64,000 nucleotides of DNA from Luteitalea sp. TBR-22 (lineage in GTDB: Bacteria; Acidobacteriota; Vicinamibacteria; Vicinamibacterales; Vicinamibacteraceae): the NCBI RefSeq assembly GCF_016865485.1, contig NZ_AP024452.1:2130501-2194500 (forward strand), in the 5' to 3' direction. The position numbers and the translations under genes are program-made. Of the stretch, positions 1-8,970 are shown piece by piece (the first letter of the stretch is position 1; each line of letters opens with the position of its first letter). The notes under the pieces were generated by a model. It made no database searches. It was not told the origin of the DNA and saw nothing but the letters and a program-made list of their open reading frames with translations.

Positions 1-645
1 CGTGTCCGCGCATGCCGCTGCGTCCGGGAGCGTCACCTCCGCCGGATCGGCCTTGAACTCCTCACCGGCGTCGGCGCGTACCTCATGCCGCCCCGGCGGC
101 ACGTTCGGCAGCGTGAACCGACCCCATCCGTCCGTCTCGGTCACGATCGGCCCGCTTGGCAGATCAACCCACACACGGAGGCCGGGCAGGCGTTCCAGCG
201 GTTCGCCCATGCCGGTGCGGACGATGTCGGTCATGCGTACCGTGCCGTAGATGTGGCCGGGCTTAGGGGGCATCTCCGGGTCCGGCTCTCCCGGCGCAAT
301 CCACCTCGTGGGACCGCACAAACCAATCCAGTTGCTCTCGCCCGCACCGGTGAAGACCAGGTACCGCTGGCCGACCTCCAACCTGGCGCCGCACGTCGAG
401 GTGTCGGTGCGGATGTCGACCGTTGCGGTGTTCACGCCCTTGTAGGCGCGCCTCACGGCCAGCCGCATGTGATGGGTGTCGCCTCGGGTCTCGGCGCTCA
501 GGACCTCGCCGATGAAGACTACGTCGCGGGCGTAGGCCTCACACGGTGTGGTCGTGCCCGCGCACGAGCAGGCTTCGGCCGTTCGGGAACCTCCCGACAG
601 GACGACCAGGAACGCGAGCAGGCCGGGAACGATGAGCAGGCGCAT
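1..645 (-). CDS. Exported NTR/TIMP-like protein with carboxypeptidase-regulatory-like domain (partial)
   Basis: The frame stays open to the window edge, so the C-terminus lies outside; 215 codons are present from an ATG at 645. Residues 1-25 form a Sec signal peptide ending A-E-A, followed directly by Cys26-Ser-Cys28. An N-terminal C-x-C right after the cleavage site is the hallmark of netrin/TIMP-like (NTR) domains, and more Cys residues follow in the next 100 residues. From about residue 133 (GHIYGTV) a second module looks like a carboxypeptidase-regulatory/Ig-like fold (TETDGWGRFTLPNVPPGRHEV). The preceding residues do not form a lipobox. Bacterial proteins of this layout are secreted and their role is unknown. 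It is divergent from the methyltransferase gene, 61 bp apart. Confidence 0.75.
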   Translation of the reverse strand, partial: MRLLIVPGLLAFLVVLSGGSRTAEACSCAGTTTPCEAYARDVVFIGEVLSAETRGDTHHMRLAVRRAYKGVNTATVDIRTDTSTCGARLEVGQRYLVFTGAGESNWIGLCGPTRWIAPGEPDPEMPPKPGHIYGTVRMTDIVRTGMGEPLERLPGLRVWVDLPSGPIVTETDGWGRFTLPNVPPGRHEVRADAGEEFKADPAEVTLPDAAACADT

Positions 646-706
646 GCTCCTTGAACGCCGTTCTCCGGAGCAACGGACAACCCGGCCGTCGAGGTACCCT
701 CGACAG

Positions 707-1204
707 ATGTCCACGGCCACGGTGTCGCCCCGAATCGCGGCCATCGTGGACCTGATCGACCCGGCGCTGCCGGTGTGGGACCTGTGCTGCGACCGGGGCG
801 TCATCGGCTGCGCCGTGCTCGACCGGTTTCCCGAGGCGGCGGTGATCTTCGTCGAGAAGCGTCCCCGCATCGTCGAGGCCCTCAGGGACGCCGTGGCCAA
901 TCGTTCCGGTCGGCAGGGGCGCTACCGCGTCGTCTGCGACGACGTGCGACACATGCCCCTGCCTGACGCTCCCGCGAGCTTCGTGGTCGCTGGTGTTGGT
1001 ACGAACCTCATCTGCGAGTTCCTGGCGCGAGTGGCTCATCGCGACGGCGATCGGGTCGTCTGCAGCACCAGCCAGTCGCCCGACCGGTTCGAACGGCTGA
1101 CGGGCGAGGCCGGGTGGCGCGTCGTGGCCCGGCGCGACGTGGCGTCGAGGACCGGGAGGCAGACCGTGTGGGTGGTGGCACGGACCGACCACGCATCGGG
1201 CTAG
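707..1204 (+). CDS. TrmK-like class I SAM methyltransferase
   Basis: 165 residues from the ATG at 707. The Rossmann-type motif I reads VWDLCCDRGVIG (about residues 21-32), followed by an acidic residue after strand 2 (FVEKRP) and a motif II-like stretch (VVCDDVRHMPLP), a class I SAM-dependent methyltransferase arrangement. Overall order resembles the catalytic half of TrmK, the tRNA adenine-22 N1 methyltransferase, but it is much shorter than the usual 220-240 residues and lacks the C-terminal coiled-coil extension. The substrate is therefore uncertain. Upstream in-frame codons exist, but their composition looks non-coding and they overlap the divergent signal-peptide gene. Confidence 0.6.
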   Translation: MSTATVSPRIAAIVDLIDPALPVWDLCCDRGVIGCAVLDRFPEAAVIFVEKRPRIVEALRDAVANRSGRQGRYRVVCDDVRHMPLPDAPASFVVAGVGTNLICEFLARVAHRDGDRVVCSTSQSPDRFERLTGEAGWRVVARRDVASRTGRQTVWVVARTDHASG

Positions 1205-1214
1205 ACTGCGGTCG

Positions 1215-2477
1215 ATGCGCCAGTCAGCCCCGTCCTTCAACGCCGCCGCGACCCTGCTCGCAGTCGTCGCCGTCCTGTTCGCTACTCACGCGCGATCCCC
1301 GGTCGCCGCCCAGGGGCCGGCTCCGGCGCGCGGCTCGACGGATGCCGCCGGGATCGGCCGGCAGGCGATTGGCGGCGTCGCCGGGCGTGGATGGTCCTCG
1401 GCCGTCGTGGTGGGGCAAGGACAACTGGTCCATACCGCGACGTTCACGCCCGTCGACGGGCAGGGCCGCGTCGTGAGCGCCGACCCGGCCGCGCAGGCCA
1501 GTCGCGTGCTCGACGACCTCGATGTGGCGCTGAAGGCCGCCGGGTCGGGGCTGGCGCACCTGGCGCGCCTCCACGTCTACGTCGCCGACGCGTCGGTCAC
1601 GCCGGCCATCGACGCCGTACTGGCGAGGCGGTTCGCCGGTGCCGGGGCCCCGGCCCTCACGCTCGTCGAGTCGCAGATGCCGCGCGACGGTGTTCGTGTC
1701 GTGATGGATGCCATCGCGGTGACGGCGCGCCGAGCCCCCGATGGCCGCCCGGAACGCCTCGTCGTTCCGACACTCCCGACGCCGGTCGGCAATGCCGCGC
1801 ACCTGGCCGTGCAGCCCGCCGGCCCCTTCGTCATCGTGTCGGGTCGGGCGGCGCAGGGCGACTTCGAGGCCGCCGTGCGCGGCACGATGGAGCAACTGCG
1901 GGGCGACCTCGCCGCGGTGGGACTCGGCTTGGAGCACGCCGTGCAGGTCAAGGCGTTCCTCGGCGACATGACGCGGGTCGACGACCTCCGGCGCCTCGTC
2001 GCCGCGACCTTCGCCGGCGTGGCGCCACCCATCGTCGTCACCGAGTGGCGTCGTGCGGGAGCGCCGACCGAGATCGAACTGGTGGCCACCGCGCCGGGCG
2101 CGACGGACCCGAGGGAGCGCGTCGCCTTCGTCGAGCCGATCTCGGCCCGGTACAGCCGCGTCGCCCGCATCTTCGCCGGGCGTCCCATCTTCGTCTCGGG
2201 GTTGTCTGGGCGATCTGCCGATCCGGCCACCCAGGTGCGCGAGATCTTCGCCGACCTGACGTCGCTGCTCGCGACCGCGGGCAGCGACGTGCGGCACATC
2301 CCCAAGGCGACCTACTACGTGGCCGATCCGGTCGCCGACGCCGAGTTCAACAACGTCCGGCCGACCCTCTTCGACCCGAACCGACCGCCGGCGGCCTCGA
2401 AGATCTCGGTGTCCGGCACGGGTCGCGCCGGCAAGGTCACCACGGTGGACTTCATCGCGGTCACGGTCGGCAAGTGA
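1215..2477 (+). CDS. Secreted multi-domain RidA-like (YjgF/YER057c) protein
   Basis: 420 residues. Residues 1-33 are a Sec signal peptide (hydrophobic AATLLAVVAVLFATHA, cleavage near VAAQ). The rest consists of about three RidA-fold units (roughly 40-175, 180-290 and 300-418), each with the G-x-L-x-H-x-A-x-L/VKA-T-Y strand pattern. RidA proteins hydrolyse enamine/imine intermediates using a conserved Arg after a Pro near the C-terminus of each unit. Here the corresponding places read APALTLVE, APPIVVTEW and PPAASKISV, so I see no such Arg and deaminase activity is doubtful. The stop overlaps the GTG of the next gene (GTGA), implying translational coupling to the heme-containing dehydrogenase. 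Confidence 0.8.
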   Translation: MRQSAPSFNAAATLLAVVAVLFATHARSPVAAQGPAPARGSTDAAGIGRQAIGGVAGRGWSSAVVVGQGQLVHTATFTPVDGQGRVVSADPAAQASRVLDDLDVALKAAGSGLAHLARLHVYVADASVTPAIDAVLARRFAGAGAPALTLVESQMPRDGVRVVMDAIAVTARRAPDGRPERLVVPTLPTPVGNAAHLAVQPAGPFVIVSGRAAQGDFEAAVRGTMEQLRGDLAAVGLGLEHAVQVKAFLGDMTRVDDLRRLVAATFAGVAPPIVVTEWRRAGAPTEIELVATAPGATDPRERVAFVEPISARYSRVARIFAGRPIFVSGLSGRSADPATQVREIFADLTSLLATAGSDVRHIPKATYYVADPVADAEFNNVRPTLFDPNRPPAASKISVSGTGRAGKVTTVDFIAVTVGK

Positions 2478-4843
2478 ACGCGCGCGTGACGGGTCGCGTC
2501 CTGGCCGCTGCACTCCTCGCGGCGATCGTGGCCGCCGTCGTGGGCGTGTCGGCCCAGGTCGGCGATCGCGCCGCGATCGACACCGGGGCGCCGCCGCCGC
2601 ACTGGGTGATTCCTCCCGCGCCGGTCCGCACACCGGAGGAGTCGATGCGGATGATGGAACTGCCCCCCGGGTTCCGCATCGAACTGGTCGCTGCCGAGCC
2701 GCTGGTGCAGGACCCGATCTCGTTCGCGTTCGACGAGCGCAACCGGCTGTGGGTGCTGGAGTGGCCCTCGTACAACTGGCCGCTGCGCGACGTGCTCGGC
2801 CTGCCGTCGGAGCCGACCCCCGCCAGCCGGCTCGTCGTGCTCACCGACACCGACGGCGACGGACGCCTCGACACGCGCACCGTGTTCGCCCAGATGGACT
2901 GGCCGCGCGGGTTCCAGTTGGTGGACGGCGGCGTCATCCTGTTCGCGCTGCCGCAGGTGCTGCTGCTGCGCGACACCGACGGCGACGACAAGGCCGACAC
3001 CCGCGTCGTGCTGCAGGACGGCCTGCCGATTCCGGTCAATCCGCACCTGGCGCCGAGCAGCCCGTCGTGGACGCTCGACAACTGGGCGTATGGCCTGCAG
3101 GTGGGCGACCGCCTGCGGCTGGTCAACGCCACCCCGCTGCGCTCGCCGGCCGGTCGCCTGGCGGGGCAGTGGGGCATGTCCCACGACGACTGGGGGCGGC
3201 TGTTCTTCAGTTACAACGGCGACCACATCCGAGGCAGCCTGGTCCCCACGTCCTACACCGCGCGCAACCCCCAGTACACCGCGAGCGGTGGCATCGACGT
3301 TCGAATCGGCCAGGACAACGAGGTCTGGCCGCACGCCATCACGCCGGGCGTCAACCGCCGCGCCCAGCTGCACGACGATGGGAAGCTCAAGGTGTTCACG
3401 GCCAACGCGGCGCCGCTGGTGTACCGCGGCGATCAGTTCCCCGAGGAGTACCGCGGCAACGTCTTCGTCGGCGAGTCGGCCGGACGCCTGATCCGCCGCT
3501 CGATCGTCAGCGAGCAGGACGGCATCCTCACGAGCCGTAACGCCTATGACCGGCGCGAGTTCCTGTTCTCCAACGACGAGCGGGTGCGCCCGGTGTACAC
3601 CGCCAACGGCCCGGACGGCGCGCTCTACGTCGCCGACATGTATCGCGGGATCATCGAGGGACACATCTTCCTCACGACGTTCCTGCGCAACCAGGCCGTG
3701 TCGCGCGGGCTGCAGCAGCCCTTCAACGGCATGGGGCGAATCTATCGCATCGTCCACGAGGGTCGGCCGGTGCCGACGCCACCGGTGGTCCGTCGCGGCG
3801 ACGTGGCCGGCTGGGTGGCGTTGCTGTCGCACCCGAACGGCCACTGGCGCGACACCGCGCAGCGGATGATCGTCGCCTCGCGCTCCCAGCTCGCCGTGCC
3901 CGCGGTCCGCGCGCTCGCGACAACGCATGCCGACCCTCGCGTCCGCCTGCACGCGCTGTGGACCCTCGACGGCCTCGGCGCCGCCGACGATGGGGTCGTG
4001 CTGTCGGGCCTGGCCGATGCCTCGCCGCACGTGCGGAGCGCTGCGCTGCGGCTGGCAGAAACGCGGCTCGGCGATCCGGCGGTCGGTGCCGCCGTGCTGC
4101 GGCTGGTCGACGACCCTGACGTCACGGTGCGCCGCCAGCTGTTGTACTCGCTGGGCGAGACGCGAAGCCGCGCCGCTGAGGACGCACGCATGCAGTTGCT
4201 GCGTCGCGACGTGGATGCCCCGTTCTTCGTGGATGCGTTCATGAGCGGGCACGAGGGGCGCTCCCGGGAGACGCTGGAGATGGTCACCAGCACCGCGCTG
4301 TGGGAGACGGACCGGCCCGGGCACCGCGCGCTGGTGATCGCGCTGGCCACGGCGGTGGCCGGCGAAGGACGGCCGGAGGGCCGGGCGTTGCTGCGGCGTC
4401 TGTCGTCGGAGGGCAGCGGACGTCCGGCGTGGCAGCGCGAGGCCGTGCTCGAGGGGATGAAGGCCGCCAGGGCCGCGGCGCCGGAGATCACGTCGGCCGC
4501 GCCCAGGGATCCGGTGCTGGCGGCGCGCGTCGAGCGGGGCCGCAAGGACTTCGCGATCTGCGCCGCCTGCCATCAGCCCAATGGCCGCGGCCTGCCGGCG
4601 GTGGCGCCGCCGCTGGTGGGATCGCCCCGCGTGCTCGGGCCGCCCGAGGCCCTCATCAGGATCGTGCTCAACGGCCGCGACGAGGATCCGGCATACGCGG
4701 TGATGCCGCCGCTCGCGGGGTTGCCAGACGACCAGCTCGCGGCAATCCTCACCTATGTCCGTCAGGCCTGGGGGCATCAGGCGTCGCCGATCACGGCGGC
4801 GGCCGTCCGGGCCGGCCGGGGCGGGCGCGTGGGCGCCAGGTGA
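2474..4843 (+). CDS. PVC-type membrane-bound dehydrogenase with HEAT repeats and C-terminal cytochrome c
   Basis: 789 residues from a GTG at 2474 that overlaps the preceding stop; an N-terminal hydrophobic stretch (VLAAALLAAIVAAVVGVSA) serves as signal or anchor. Residues about 55-430 form a beta-propeller of the membrane-bound dehydrogenase family (TIGR02604-like: PPGFRIELVAAEPLVQDP, TDTDGDGRLDTRTVF). HEAT-like repeats follow (about 450-660), then a cytochrome c domain with CAACH at about residue 696 and a candidate axial Met in YAVMPPL. The family is abundant in Planctomycetes, Verrucomicrobia and Acidobacteria; substrates are mostly unknown, sugars being the usual guess. It probably passes electrons to the periplasmic respiratory chain. 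Confidence 0.85.
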   Translation: MNARVTGRVLAAALLAAIVAAVVGVSAQVGDRAAIDTGAPPPHWVIPPAPVRTPEESMRMMELPPGFRIELVAAEPLVQDPISFAFDERNRLWVLEWPSYNWPLRDVLGLPSEPTPASRLVVLTDTDGDGRLDTRTVFAQMDWPRGFQLVDGGVILFALPQVLLLRDTDGDDKADTRVVLQDGLPIPVNPHLAPSSPSWTLDNWAYGLQVGDRLRLVNATPLRSPAGRLAGQWGMSHDDWGRLFFSYNGDHIRGSLVPTSYTARNPQYTASGGIDVRIGQDNEVWPHAITPGVNRRAQLHDDGKLKVFTANAAPLVYRGDQFPEEYRGNVFVGESAGRLIRRSIVSEQDGILTSRNAYDRREFLFSNDERVRPVYTANGPDGALYVADMYRGIIEGHIFLTTFLRNQAVSRGLQQPFNGMGRIYRIVHEGRPVPTPPVVRRGDVAGWVALLSHPNGHWRDTAQRMIVASRSQLAVPAVRALATTHADPRVRLHALWTLDGLGAADDGVVLSGLADASPHVRSAALRLAETRLGDPAVGAAVLRLVDDPDVTVRRQLLYSLGETRSRAAEDARMQLLRRDVDAPFFVDAFMSGHEGRSRETLEMVTSTALWETDRPGHRALVIALATAVAGEGRPEGRALLRRLSSEGSGRPAWQREAVLEGMKAARAAAPEITSAAPRDPVLAARVERGRKDFAICAACHQPNGRGLPAVAPPLVGSPRVLGPPEALIRIVLNGRDEDPAYAVMPPLAGLPDDQLAAILTYVRQAWGHQASPITAAAVRAGRGGRVGAR

Positions 4844-5376
4844 CCGTCCAGACGGTCCGCCTGTACGACGCGTCGCGCACGCCGCGCGACTGGATGGAGC
4901 TGATCCAGCCGGGGCAGGTCGCGATCTTCGCCACGCGGCTCGAGGGCGGTGGGCCCTGCAGCCTGGACGGCGTGCCGACCAGCCACGAGGCGGCCACCTG
5001 CACCATTGCCGACACGCTCGCCGAGGCCGAGTCCCTGTGCCGGCGCCAGGCCGACCTGCATCCGGGTGTGCGCTTCGACGTCTTCGATGCGGCCGGACGC
5101 AGCGGTCCGCCGCTGCTCACCGTGGTGCACCCCTCGCGCGCCACCGCGATCGAGGGGCACGTCGGCAGCCGGCGGCGGAACACCATCATCGCGACCGTCC
5201 TGCTGATCGTCGGGCCGGCGCTCTTCTGGATCGACTGGTACACGGGCTGGTGGATGATCGTGCCGACCGTCGCGGGGTTCAACTTCATGCTCTTCGCGAT
5301 GCGGCTGCTGCAGTTGAACGCCGCCTACACGTCGGCCGAGCGCCGGCGCGCGGAGCGCGCCGCCGGGCACGAATGA
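4840..5376 (+). CDS. Conserved membrane protein of unknown function
   Basis: 178 residues from a GTG at 4840 overlapping the previous stop (GTGA), so it forms a coupled three-gene operon with the RidA-like and dehydrogenase genes. Residues 1-100 are soluble (VRLYDASRTPRDWMELI onwards). Residues about 110-155 contain two hydrophobic segments (IIATVLLIVGPALFWIDWY and GWWMIVPTVAGFNFMLFAM), and a charged tail (SAERRRAERAAGHE) ends the protein. I do not recognise the family; the soluble part has the rhythm of a small alpha/beta domain. Because it is coupled to a dehydrogenase it may have an accessory role, but that is only context. Confidence 0.7.
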   Translation: MTVQTVRLYDASRTPRDWMELIQPGQVAIFATRLEGGGPCSLDGVPTSHEAATCTIADTLAEAESLCRRQADLHPGVRFDVFDAAGRSGPPLLTVVHPSRATAIEGHVGSRRRNTIIATVLLIVGPALFWIDWYTGWWMIVPTVAGFNFMLFAMRLLQLNAAYTSAERRRAERAAGHE

Positions 5377-5397
5377 CGCCCCGCTCCTGACCGCAGC

Positions 5398-5419
5398 CCG
5401 CCGACGTGAACGTCGGCGG
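5398..5419. terminator. Hairpin between convergent genes
   Basis: A perfect 10-bp inverted repeat (CCGCCGACGT, 2-nt loop, ACGTCGGCGG) fills the 43-bp gap between the convergent genes ending at 5376 and 5420. It has no T-tract, but its position suits a bidirectional terminator. Confidence 0.6.
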
Positions 5420-6265
5420 CTACGCAGGGGAAGGCCGATGGTCCGGCGTCATCGCCGCCAGGAGCCCGTACCCGAGCCAGGGCGCGGCGCCGTATCCGAT
5501 GAGCGGCGCCGGCGTCAGCCCGGCGTGCGCGCACAGGAACAGCACGGCGTAGTAGGCGGCGATGCCGGTCAGCGCGCCGTGCGTCAGCGCGCCGAGGCGC
5601 CACAGCCCGAGCAGGAACGACAGCTGGGCGGCCAGCACCAGCGCGCCTGTCGCAGTCGAGTGGGCGAACGCCAGCGCCACGACGCCCTCCACGTGGGGCA
5701 CGGGTTGAAGAGGATCGGGTCGCCAGAACGCCCATGCGCACGCCGGGGCGAGGACGAGCTTGGGCCACGCCAGGCGCGCGCCGCCCTGCCGACGATCCAC
5801 GAGCCAGTACGTCGCCACCAGCGCCGCCAGCACGGCGAGGAGCTGCGAGGCATCCGGGTGCAGCACGAGGGCGAAGCCTGCGAGGCAGGTCGCGGCTCCG
5901 GCGAGCCGCGACCTATGCACACCCGATCGCGCCAGCACGTGCTGCGCGTGCAGGAACACCGGGAGCAACAAGGGCGCCATGTACAGGCGGACAGCTCCGA
6001 CGGCGAGCCAGCGGCGGGGCGGTCGTTCGTCGAGGAGGAGCGGCGCCGCGAGTCCGGCCAGTGCCACCGCCATCACGACGACGACCGGCACGTGCACGCG
6101 GCCCCGGAGCGCGCGTCCGCCCCCGGCGATCGCCAGGGCCAGCATGACGGCGCCTGTCTGCTGCAGCCACACGGCGCGCCCGACGGGAGCGATCGCCAGT
6201 ACGACCGCCGAGGCGGCCAGCGGCGCCGCGCCCAGGAGCAGCAGGCGAGCCGTCGTCGACAGCAC
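5420..6265 (-). CDS. Polytopic integral membrane protein, unknown function
   Basis: About 281 residues, almost entirely hydrophobic, with eight or more predicted membrane helices (LLLLGAAPLAASAVVLAI, AVMLALAIAGGG, VPVVVVMAVALAGLAAPLLL and others). I chose the GTG at 6265; a CTG at 6277 overlapping the upstream stop is also possible. The gene follows the VWFA-protein gene within a few bases or with a slight overlap, so the two are probably co-transcribed. No catalytic motif is visible. Transporter subunit, lipid-modifying enzyme and exosortase-like protein are all possible, and I cannot decide between them. Confidence 0.7.
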   Translation of the reverse strand: MLSTTARLLLLGAAPLAASAVVLAIAPVGRAVWLQQTGAVMLALAIAGGGRALRGRVHVPVVVVMAVALAGLAAPLLLDERPPRRWLAVGAVRLYMAPLLLPVFLHAQHVLARSGVHRSRLAGAATCLAGFALVLHPDASQLLAVLAALVATYWLVDRRQGGARLAWPKLVLAPACAWAFWRPDPLQPVPHVEGVVALAFAHSTATGALVLAAQLSFLLGLWRLGALTHGALTGIAAYYAVLFLCAHAGLTPAPLIGYGAAPWLGYGLLAAMTPDHRPSPA

Positions 6266-6273
6266 CGGCGCGT

Positions 6274-8871
6274 TCAGGGGACGGCCTCGCTCGTCGTCAC
6301 GCCGAACGTGCGGACGCGGCCGTACGTCGCGGTGGTGAGCAGGCGCGCGCCGTCGCGGGCGATCTGCTCCTCTCGCAGCGTGGCGGGCACCACCGCGTTG
6401 GTCCGGGCATCCACCTCGAAGGTCGTGCGCAGGACCAGCTGCTCGGCGAGGGTGGTGAGCGACACCTCGCTCATGCGCACGACGCCGCTCGTCACGTCGA
6501 TCTCGTACCGGGCGCGGATCGGGAGGTTGCCGCCGCTCTCGGTGCGGAGGAGGGTGGGTTCCTGCACCTCGCGCGCGACCAGCGTGCGCGTGCCTGTCGC
6601 CCGGCCCTTCTCGATCGTGTATGCGAAGCGGGACTGGTGGTGAGGTTGCAGGAACGCGAGCGCGAACACGGGACTGGTGGTCGTGCGCGTGCGCGCCCCC
6701 AGGAAGTACGCCGCGCCCGCGGCGGCGATGCGTTGCGCCTCGGCGATGCCCGAGCGTCCCTCTTGCAGGAAGAGCTGTTCGAGCCGGCCTTGCCGATCCA
6801 CCACGGGACGTCCGTCGACCTCGAGCACGTCGCGGAAGGCGAGCCAGAAGACCGTCGACGCGGGGCGCACGAGCAGGAAGTCCGACCGCAGCGCGCGCCT
6901 GGCCGTGGCGCCGGGCGTCAGCACGCGCGAGTAGCGGCCGCCGAGTGTCGAGGGCGCCGCCGTGTACGTCTGCGTCAGTGTCTCCTCCATCACGACGTTG
7001 GAGAACCGCGCGACGAACGCCTCCACCTGCGCGGCGGCCTGCTCGAGCAACGGCGCGGCGTCCCCGGCCGCGCCAGCGCCCCCGGCGGAAGCGGCCCCGC
7101 AACAGGGCACGACGCGTGTCGCGATCCATCCACCGGCATCTCGAACGGCCACCACGAGTCGGGACGGCGTGCGCGGGGCGGGCGCCGTGAGCACGACCCG
7201 GAGCGTGCCGGCGGCGACGATGCGCGCGTAGTCCTCCGAGGTCACCTCGAGGACGATGTCCTTGCCTGGCAATGGCGAGGGCCGACTCGCCGAGGCGTCC
7301 CTGGCAGCGCGCGATCGCCCCGAGTCTTCCCGCCTCGCGGGTTCCACCTGCGCGTGGACGGCGAACGCCGCCTCGCGGTGATCTCCGGCTCCGCTGAACG
7401 TGATCGCCGCCTGGGGCACCAGGACCTCGATCGTCAGCGTGTCGCCTTCCACGGTCGGATTGACGTCGATGGCCTCGTCGGCGAAACGTTCGGGCGAGGC
7501 GAGCGCCTCCTCGATGGCGCGCTCGGCCTCCGTCGGCGCCACTGCCGTCGGCGCCGGTGTCGACATGTAGCCCTTGCGGTAGCGCACCGACACGCCGCCG
7601 CGCGTGATCGACACGGTGATCTTCCGCAGCTCGTCCTTGCTCCTGCTGGCTGGCGGGACATAGCCGAGCAGGTAGTAGCGTCGCGCGTCGTCGGCAGCGC
7701 GCCGCAGCACCGTGGCCATGTCGTTGGACTTCACGGTGAGGCCGCCGGTCTCGGCGGCGAGGCCTTCCACGTAGTCGCGGCCCGCGTCACCGCGCAGGCC
7801 GGCATAGGCAAACAGCGGACCCTGCCCGCCGGTCTGGGCCGTGCCGCGTGTCGACGGCATGATCGCGCTCGTCGTCACTCCTGCCGGATCGATCGTGTAG
7901 AAGGTGATCTGTGCCCTGTTGGCGGCGGCGACGACCTGCCGCAGCCCCGCCGCCGTCGCCTGGTTCTCCATGCGCCCGAGGGCCGACGTGGCGTCGCGGC
8001 GCGCCTGCATCGGGTCGAGGCCGGTGCAGGCCGACAGCGCCGCGGCAATCGCGTCCACCGCCTGCGACAGCGGGCTGATCGCATGGCCCGACGAATACAG
8101 CACGAGGTGCTTGCGGCCGTCGAGCGCGCCGAGACGCGTGGCGAGCCGCTGCAGCGCTTCGCTGGTGGCGGCGCTGCGCGCCTGCGCGTCGCGCAGCATC
8201 TGCTCGCCGGCCTCGATCGCGATCTCGGCGACGCGCCGCTGCTCGGACGTGGCCGCGCACGCCCGATCGACGGCGTCGAAGATGCCGCGCACGCCGACCG
8301 GGGGATCGAGTTGCGGCGCCAGCCTCGCGATCGCCGCGCCGAGGAGGGCGACGTCGGTGGTGAACGGCTGATCGACGATCAGGTCGCCGCCGACGCTCAG
8401 CACGGCGACGGGCATGTCGCGCGGCACGTCAGCGATGGCGGCGCGCAGCGCATCGCGCACCCGCGGAACGGCGTCGATCGAGAGCGACAGCGTGTCGACG
8501 ACGATGACCAGCCGCCGCAGCGCCGCCGCAACTTTCGGGGCAGGAGCAGGGCTGCCGGCCTGCGCGGCGCCGCCCGGCACGACCGTCGCCATCCCCCGCG
8601 ACGTGGAGGCGTCTTCGTCGCCCACCACACGCAGCAACTGGACCGGCTGACGCTTGCCGTCCTCCTTCACCTCGATCTCGTCCGGACGCAGGTCGGCGAC
8701 GAACCGGCCATCCCGATCGACGGCGACCATGTCGATGACGACCAGGTCGGTCGTCGCGCGAAACGTGGGCCCGGGCTGCTGCGCGACGAGCGTCGCGACG
8801 CACGCCAGCGCCACGAGCACCAGCAGGCTCGTCGCACGGGCCCGGAGCGGCGGCAAGCCCGGTCTCGTCAT
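6274..8871 (-). CDS. Secreted VWFA-related acidobacterial domain protein
   Basis: 865 residues from the ATG at 8871. The N-terminus is a signal peptide (ATSLLVLVALACVATLVAQQ). Residues about 30-420 match the VWFA-related acidobacterial domain (TIGR03436-like): TTDLVVIDMVAVDRDGRFV, then a VWA core (RRLVIVVDTLSLS). A second half of about 430 residues contains an Ig-like stretch and a C-terminal alpha/beta region. The metal-dependent adhesion motif is degenerate (DTLSLS rather than DxSxS), so canonical metal binding is uncertain. The family is a lineage hallmark of Acidobacteriota; proteins are exported and their role is unknown. A heptanucleotide array lies about 100 bp upstream of its start. 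Confidence 0.85.
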   Translation of the reverse strand: MTRPGLPPLRARATSLLVLVALACVATLVAQQPGPTFRATTDLVVIDMVAVDRDGRFVADLRPDEIEVKEDGKRQPVQLLRVVGDEDASTSRGMATVVPGGAAQAGSPAPAPKVAAALRRLVIVVDTLSLSIDAVPRVRDALRAAIADVPRDMPVAVLSVGGDLIVDQPFTTDVALLGAAIARLAPQLDPPVGVRGIFDAVDRACAATSEQRRVAEIAIEAGEQMLRDAQARSAATSEALQRLATRLGALDGRKHLVLYSSGHAISPLSQAVDAIAAALSACTGLDPMQARRDATSALGRMENQATAAGLRQVVAAANRAQITFYTIDPAGVTTSAIMPSTRGTAQTGGQGPLFAYAGLRGDAGRDYVEGLAAETGGLTVKSNDMATVLRRAADDARRYYLLGYVPPASRSKDELRKITVSITRGGVSVRYRKGYMSTPAPTAVAPTEAERAIEEALASPERFADEAIDVNPTVEGDTLTIEVLVPQAAITFSGAGDHREAAFAVHAQVEPARREDSGRSRAARDASASRPSPLPGKDIVLEVTSEDYARIVAAGTLRVVLTAPAPRTPSRLVVAVRDAGGWIATRVVPCCGAASAGGAGAAGDAAPLLEQAAAQVEAFVARFSNVVMEETLTQTYTAAPSTLGGRYSRVLTPGATARRALRSDFLLVRPASTVFWLAFRDVLEVDGRPVVDRQGRLEQLFLQEGRSGIAEAQRIAAAGAAYFLGARTRTTTSPVFALAFLQPHHQSRFAYTIEKGRATGTRTLVAREVQEPTLLRTESGGNLPIRARYEIDVTSGVVRMSEVSLTTLAEQLVLRTTFEVDARTNAVVPATLREEQIARDGARLLTTATYGRVRTFGVTTSEAVP

Positions 8872-8970
8872 GGGGCGTTGGCGAGTGTAGCGCGGGGGGG
8901 CACAAGCCCCGGAGGCCGAGTACCAGACCTGCCCCGATGCCCAATCGCCGGTGCCCGGCGCCCCTCAACC

